Origin: Bacteroidales bacterium
GTDB taxonomy: Bacteria > Bacteroidota > Bacteroidia > Bacteroidales > UBA1556
Reading direction: 5' to 3'
Assembly: GCA_029939445.1 (NCBI GenBank)
Contig: JAOZSY010000131.1
Coordinates: forward strand, 1-7,610
Length of the DNA: 7,610 nt
Positions within the stretch are counted from its first letter, which is position 1. Every line of letters begins with the position of its first letter. The notes under the pieces were generated by a model. The model did not search any database. It saw only the letters and a program-made list of their open reading frames with translations, and had not been told where the DNA came from. Below are positions 6,601-7,610 of this stretch, piece by piece. The position numbers and the translations under genes are program-made.

Positions 6601-7610
6601 AAGCGCTATATATAATCTGATATCTTCCTACTGATCCACCTCCACCATAGATTGTATTATCCCAGCCAGAGAAAGCGTTGGAAGAAGTTCCAATTATTGC
6701 TTCAGAGGCAGGTATATTTGTGTTGGATTGTAACCAATAATCTGTAGTATCATACAGTATAGGTGTGGTGTACGAAGCTGTATAACTTAATACATTGCTT
6801 GAAGAATCATTTTCGAACCATATAATAGGGTATTGCGAAGAGGCTATCAATGTAACAGTATTGCCATAATTAATAGTAGTATCATTAATTAATGGAATAA
6901 CAAGAGGAGCCATTGAAAGAGTTGTTACAATTAATGAGTCATTAATTGCTAAAGGATCATTAGAATGACTTACAGACATTATAAAGGTATAAGTAGAATC
7001 AACTATACCAGGTGTCATATCTACTGTTTGACTAAACTCAAAATTAATAGATGCGCCTGCTGGAATTGTATCTGTTACGCTTTCACTAATAACTGTTGAG
7101 CTTCCCAATATTTGATACGAAGCTGTTAAGCCTGATGTAATATCATTAACACCAGTATTTTCTATTAATAGATTGACTGTTTCAAAGGTTTTATTACACC
7201 CATCGGCTGGGCTTATTAAAGTATTAGCTGTAGCATCTATTAATGGTAATCCATAATACAGAAAGCTTGCAGTATCATTAAAATTATTAGTGTCTCCACT
7301 TAAATCTGTATATACTTTAAGAGAATAATCTAAAACAGGCACTGTAAATGCAGGGATACTAACAGTATCAATTTCTGTTGGCGCAAGAGTTCCCGACCAC
7401 GCATAGTTTATTGGAGTACCACCATTTAATGAATATTTTATATCCATTGCTGTTTGTGTATTTGTTCCAAAGTTTCTAATTATAAATCTTATATCAGTAA
7501 CTCTGTTTTGAGTGTCTGTTTGTAGTGGGTTTATTAAAATAGTAACACCTGCATCTATTGGCGCAACAGTAAATTCATTAGCTCCAATACTAGGATTTGT
7601 TAATGAACGT
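665..7610 (-). CDS. Giant modular T9SS-secreted surface protein (CARDB / Ig-like / beta-helix / MAM-like; 5'-truncated)
   Basis: At least 2314 residues are visible, and the frame continues past the right edge. The Met codon at 7445-7447 is internal (54 in-frame codons precede it) and is used here only as residue 1. Domain order: end of a beta-helix (-54 to -42); CARDB-like (about -38 to 62); super-repeat 1 (70-440) and super-repeat 2 (441-820), each CARDB, Ig-like with a 'GWNTHTF' module; CARDB (821-925); right-handed beta-helix (927-1356); CARDB (1361-1476); MAM-like jelly roll (1478-1664); CARDB (1666-1770); second MAM-like jelly roll (1772-1953); two tandem CARDB (1957-2166); T9SS type A sorting domain (2177-2260). 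These folds are extracellular spacer, adhesion or glycan-contact modules. I see no catalytic motif and no transmembrane segment. The protein is very rich in Asn, Ser, Thr and Ile. It is probably an adhesin or filamentous surface protein, but a missing N-terminal enzyme domain cannot be excluded. Any promoter, ribosome binding site and signal peptide lie outside the window. Confidence 0.93.
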   Translation of the reverse strand, partial: RSLTNPSIGANEFTVAPIDAGVTILINPLQTDTQNRVTDIRFIIRNFGTNTQTAMDIKYSLNGGTPINYAWSGTLAPTEIDTVSIPAFTVPVLDYSLKVYTDLSGDTNNFNDTASFLYYGLPLIDATANTLISPADGCNKTFETVNLLIENTGVNDITSGLTASYQILGSSTVISESVTDTIPAGASINFEFSQTVDMTPGIVDSTYTFIMSVSHSNDPLAINDSLIVTTLSMAPLVIPLINDTTINYGNTVTLIASSQYPIIWFENDSSSNVLSYTASYTTPILYDTTDYWLQSNTNIPASEAIIGTSSNAFSGWDNTIYGGGGSVGRYQIIYSASDLISAGLIAGEVNSVSFQTANTFNAPQGAFVIKLAPSSISNLTNSFEVGVFTEVYNEVFVGVSGWNTHSFTTPYIWDGISGILIDICASGIGYFAEPVQYTTTTGNTYLAVAGMGTNCSSSTGIAINKRPNTRFTTPATLGCSSIRTSVIVNVPLPQYDAAVGAILAPIDNCGLDQAEVAISIINRGTDTLASGYTATYKINNGTFISPEVINTDLAPGDTLDFYFTTLAYLNPGANGQKYIIGAKIINAVDTYNPNDTLSSDSILSKYTPINPTVVGQTINYSESAILTGTANDTLFWYSDSLASQRIAIGTPFISAPLYDTATFWVNSQRYINNSVYQIGNGSIINMSGPSPYGAGPSNGSYGSRHQFLIRASELHSMGIIQGYIKSIAFDVAVVKANVLKNYTVKFGSTNYSSLSTTVFDSTLTTVSGPSNYTDVFGWNTHTFSTPYYWDGISNIIIETCFKGTDYVPFAGVNSINTPFVSSANSIGNSSFNCSGKYIANVYSNRPNIRIEQEGFGLCQSDALPVVVNVINFPTIDASISSISIPTDSVQSCSTYPIEVTITNYGLNSLTSAIINWSEDGELQTPYTWTGNLSNGQSEDIIINPTYSFDGGTTEINSWVSTTGDTITNNDTATIISTISMSGSYSIGLANVDYNSLNEAVNDLNLCGICSPVIFNIDSGSYNEHIILANIRGNNSINSITFQSTNGDSNNVNIIYTTVQNSNYVFHLSNIENILFKNLSITASGAQYGNVFVFENNTKNISIKNNIIASTSMGGSTTSASAVSIDNYSVQDLYFDNNIVKNGYKVFNLYSTTAGKLKNIRITNNSLENSFGFGVYAQKVDSLYILNNTITTNEQAISSYGLYIYNSNNVFEISNNTMELSAMNSNYGLSIKAKGNPSSRGLISNNSITIIDGYANNQGIYLNDCEYTDLVYNSVNVMTGSSTGVKALNIYNGSNLIIYNNNISVEQGYVLYCNGYPYSELDYNNFYVGPASPKFVKWMGSDVVDLASLQALDLTKNSHTKSDNPFYYSNSDLHSMQNTLYNSGIAFTRVPNDLEGNIRSTTAPSIGAYEFTPPAIDLGAQALVHPFENSCDFIANDSIIINIRNFGLNNISFSSTPATITVEIDGINPDTLTYTINSGSLASGAEMDYTISSNYNMTANGNYIFNANIAISNDGNAINDAINEVSYISFPTISSFPFVEDFESGANISFLPHSDINSRVTINAFAASTGTSGLQLEGGNYVGWSSVSNTVDIAFSNTTHVSKVISCNIDANSLNSLKLKFDLKQTANNYYDITTTSWFRVMLTDANGTHYLSNTTGDTVFKPTTINLDPFISHVFDLDNYVGQNFSISFEAANKYKYGTSNGDGDNALIDNITFWEPNSIDLGINSVVQGNNFGPIGTSAYVNLAVENFGVDTLYVIPLAYHVNNGTIIRDTFYTSLSPSERDTFTFAQPFNLTAGIINITAFGEYVGDVVPANDTATANYKGLATVITNYSTDFEGYDDWIGQGSYGQWELGMPTTANLDTTHSGVNAYVTRLNSNYISPSEEFLYTPYIIIPAYTDTVTVDFWHKMRMVANKAYGTLEYSFDGNIWASIGYIGIPNSTFWYNSIINGLHVWSRSDNSWINSTIKLDPTTFNTGNAVQFRFKFVTTPNISDDEGWAIDDFKIYFPSLQKDAGVVEIINPTDSSQIGTSQNIKVKIKNFGTDTIFSTDVRYTIGTTIVTETFSGAIPRDSVVEFTFAQAYTINATTDNICVTTLLSNDMQTINDNLCKSIVATMADNDAGISSIHAPYNATTIGAEIVVKVYITNYGIDPITSCDVQYTVSGINPITETFTGNIASGDSAEYIFTTSYSSPIGNYSVCARTQLTNDAEGANDISCIQVIGTGIENATGDKFIVTQNQPNPAQNNTTVDYYLPKAGTVNITLVNVLGKTIINDEYSRTQGMHQWNIDARKLESGVYYYTVNFDEQTYTYKMMIIK
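668..919 (-). other. T9SS type A C-terminal sorting domain of the giant protein
   Basis: Residues 2177-2260 begin with FIVTQNQPNPAQN, the PNP motif of type A sorting domains, followed by a TTVDYYLP strand, NITLVNVLGKTI, KLESGVYYYTV, and a final YKMMIIK before the TAG stop. The layout matches the sorting domain of the neighbouring PKD protein (LGK, then SG-x-Y, then KM-x-II-basic), though the two are clearly diverged. It indicates export through the T9SS and, by family knowledge, cleavage at the cell surface. A short linker rich in small residues (about 2166-2176) separates it from the last CARDB domain. Confidence 0.93.
950..1579 (-). repeat. Two tandem CARDB-like domains before the sorting domain
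   Basis: Residues 1957-2060 and 2061-2166 are adjacent copies of the same beta-sandwich. Both open with DAG (DAGVVEI, DAGISSI), continue with a strand ending in N-[FY]-G (KIKNFGTDTI, YITNYGIDPI), then TETF-[ST]-G, and close with an ND motif. Both carry a cysteine pair 17 residues apart (C2036/C2053 and C2144/C2161) in an otherwise cysteine-poor region, which supports direct duplication and suggests a disulfide across the last strands. CARDB is an adhesion or stalk-type fold common in secreted Bacteroidota proteins. Confidence 0.82.
1589..2134 (-). other. MAM-like jelly-roll domain, second copy
   Basis: Residues 1772-1953 begin with a STDFEG motif (1778-1783), then GQWELG (1794-1799), a central VDFWHKMRM strand and SFDGNIWASIG, and end with GWAIDDFKIYF (1941-1951). 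The opening DFE and the closing [AI]-D-[DN]-x-x-[IF] are the usual marks of MAM/'choice-of-anchor J' concanavalin-like domains in secreted bacterial proteins, where they bind Ca or contact glycans or proteins. Family assignment is by motif only; the ligand is unknown. Confidence 0.75.
2138..2452 (-). other. CARDB-like domain between the two jelly rolls
   Basis: Residues 1666-1770 start with IDLGINSVV, carry AVENFGVDTL at 1691-1700 and LSPSERDTFTF, and end with VPANDTATANYKG. The pattern of N-x-G after the second strand, an aspartate-rich turn and a terminal ND-T is shared with the other CARDB modules in this protein. It acts as a spacer between the two MAM-like domains. Confidence 0.78.
2456..3016 (-). 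other. MAM-like jelly-roll domain, first copy
   Basis: Residues 1478-1664 begin with FPFVEDFESG (1481-1490), contain LKLKFDLKQT and SWFRVMLTDANG strands, and end with NALIDNITFWEP (1652-1663). The boundary motifs match the second copy and the MAM/'choice-of-anchor J' type, but the inner sequence is strongly diverged from it, so this is an old duplication or independent recruitment. No catalytic residues of a hydrolase are evident. Confidence 0.72.
3020..3367 (-). other. CARDB-like domain after the beta-helix
   Basis: Residues 1361-1476 start with IDLGAQALVHP, include INIRNFGLNNI (1385-1395), the strand pair SGSLASGAEMDYTI, and the end motif AISNDGNAINDA. A lone cysteine at 1376 matches the cysteine seen at the same point of three other CARDB modules (84, 455, 838). 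It directly follows the IGAYEF end motif of the beta-helix, the same order as seen at the right edge of the window. Confidence 0.8.
3380..4669 (-). other. Right-handed parallel beta-helix domain with asparagine ladder
   Basis: Residues 927-1356 open with a capping segment typical of these domains (YSIGLANVDYNSLNEAV, 930-946), then about ten coils each marked by an asparagine pair or near-equivalent after a short hydrophobic strand: FKNLSI (1023), IKNNII (1050), FDNNIV (1082), ITNNSL (1109), ILNNTI (1132), ISNNTM (1160), ISNNSI (1190), VYNSV (1218), IYNNNI (1245), DYNNFY (1269). The spacing is 23-32 residues. The domain closes with DLASLQALDLTKNSHT, NSDLHS and RSTTAPSIGAYEF, the usual ending of Bacteroidota beta-helix proteins. 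The fold is shared by pectate lyases and by many non-enzymatic adhesins. I see no convincing catalytic set, so carbohydrate binding or a structural role is more likely than lyase activity. Confidence 0.85.
4673..4987 (-). other. CARDB-like domain before the beta-helix
   Basis: Residues 821-925 start with IDASISSISIPTD, carry EVTITNYGLNSL (844-855), then SEDGELQTPYTWTGNLSNG and finish with TITNNDTATIIS. The inner block G-x-x-x-P-[YI]-x-x-WxGxL resembles the CARDB domain at the right edge (NGGTPINYAWSGTLAP). It follows super-repeat 2 in the place where a third super-repeat would begin, but has no Ig-like domain behind it. Confidence 0.78.
4988..6127 (-). repeat. Super-repeat copy 2: CARDB, Ig-like, GWNTHTF module
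   Basis: Residues 441-820. The CARDB part runs from YDAAVGAILAPID to about 550 with IINRGTDTL at 466-474. The Ig-like part begins at TVVGQTINYSESA and has FWYSDS (581-586) and YDTATFWVNS (604-613), typical of the CHU_C-associated Ig-like family. Then comes a roughly 180-residue module with RHQFLIRASEL, GWNTHTFSTPYYWDGIS (723-739) and SNRPNIRI (789-796). The copy ends in GLCQSDALPVVVNV (802-815), which looks like the last strand of the Ig-like domain. Four cysteines (455, 746, 779, 804) match those in copy 1. Protein-level similarity is clear while the DNA is well diverged, so the duplication is old. Confidence 0.85.
6128..7240 (-). repeat. Super-repeat copy 1: CARDB, Ig-like, GWNTHTF module
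   Basis: Residues 70-440. CARDB from IDATANTLISPAD to about 178 with LLIENTGVNDI (93-103). Ig-like start at IPLINDTTINYGNTVTL with IIWFENDSS (208-216) and YDTTDYWLQS (232-241). The following module has GRYQIIYSASDL (274-285), GWNTHSFTTPYIWDGIS (347-363) and NKRPNTRF (410-417). The closing strand is GCSSIRTSVIVNV (424-436). Cysteines at 84, 370, 401 and 425 are the only ones in the copy and each has a partner in copy 2. The start-to-start distance to copy 2 is 371 residues, and from copy 2 to the next CARDB 380. Confidence 0.85.
7262..7558 (-). other. CARDB-like domain following an upstream beta-helix
   Basis: This domain lies mostly upstream of the internal Met at 7445-7447. It starts with IDAGVTILINPLQTD, has RFIIRNFGTNTQTAMDIKYS, then WSGTLAPTEID, and ends near NNFNDTASFLYYG (residue 66). 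The N-[FY]-G after the second strand and the closing ND-T are the same as in the other CARDB modules. Its continuous frame on both sides of 7447 shows that the Met there is not the gene start. Confidence 0.8.
7571..7610 (-). other. End of a second, upstream beta-helix domain (cut by window edge)
   Basis: The first 13 codons visible read RSLTNPSIGANEF, matching 10 of 13 residues of RSTTAPSIGAYEF (3380-3418), which ends the complete beta-helix downstream. In both places a short proline-containing linker ([VP]-x-x-I-D) and a CARDB domain follow. This is strong evidence that the gene encodes a second beta-helix just outside the window, although only its last residues can be seen. Confidence 0.75.

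Noticed and set aside
665..7447. ATG at 7445-7447 as the start of the giant gene
   Set aside because: There are 54 in-frame codons upstream without a stop. They encode the first half of the CARDB domain and a beta-helix end motif, and there is no signal peptide after the Met.

Overview
The window holds the 3' ends of two convergent protein genes and the 49-base gap between them. It has no complete gene, no promoter and no RNA gene. Both proteins end in a type IX secretion system (T9SS) type A sorting domain, and the DNA is AT-rich with Asn/Ser/Thr-rich coding. Together these point to a member of the Bacteroidota (Flavobacteriia, Bacteroidales or Cytophagia-like); the sequence does not allow a finer placement.

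Layout: positions 1-615 on the + strand carry the last 204 codons of a secreted protein with PKD domains and a T9SS tail. Positions 616-664 form the intergenic gap, with a strong hairpin whose T-run lies on the minus-strand side. Positions 665-7610 on the - strand carry the last 2314 codons of a giant modular surface or secreted protein. Its reading frame stays open through the right edge, so its start and N-terminus are missing.

The giant protein is built almost entirely from beta-sandwich spacers. In order, N- to C-terminal: the tail of one beta-helix (cut by the edge), a CARDB-like domain, two copies of a roughly 375-residue super-repeat (CARDB, CHU_C-associated Ig-like domain, and a 'GWNTHTF' module apparently inserted in the Ig fold), another CARDB, a complete right-handed beta-helix with an asparagine ladder, CARDB, a MAM-like jelly roll, CARDB, a second MAM-like jelly roll, two tandem CARDB domains, and the T9SS sorting domain. 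I see no catalytic domain and no transmembrane segment in the visible part. An adhesin or surface-filament role is the most economical guess, but it is inference.

Both products should be exported by Sec, cross the outer membrane through the T9SS, and be released or anchored after C-terminal domain removal. Nothing shows that the two genes act together beyond this shared route. The main items of interest are the internal architecture of the giant protein (super-repeats, probable nested domain, conserved cysteine pattern, repeated beta-helix end motif), not a new genetic system.
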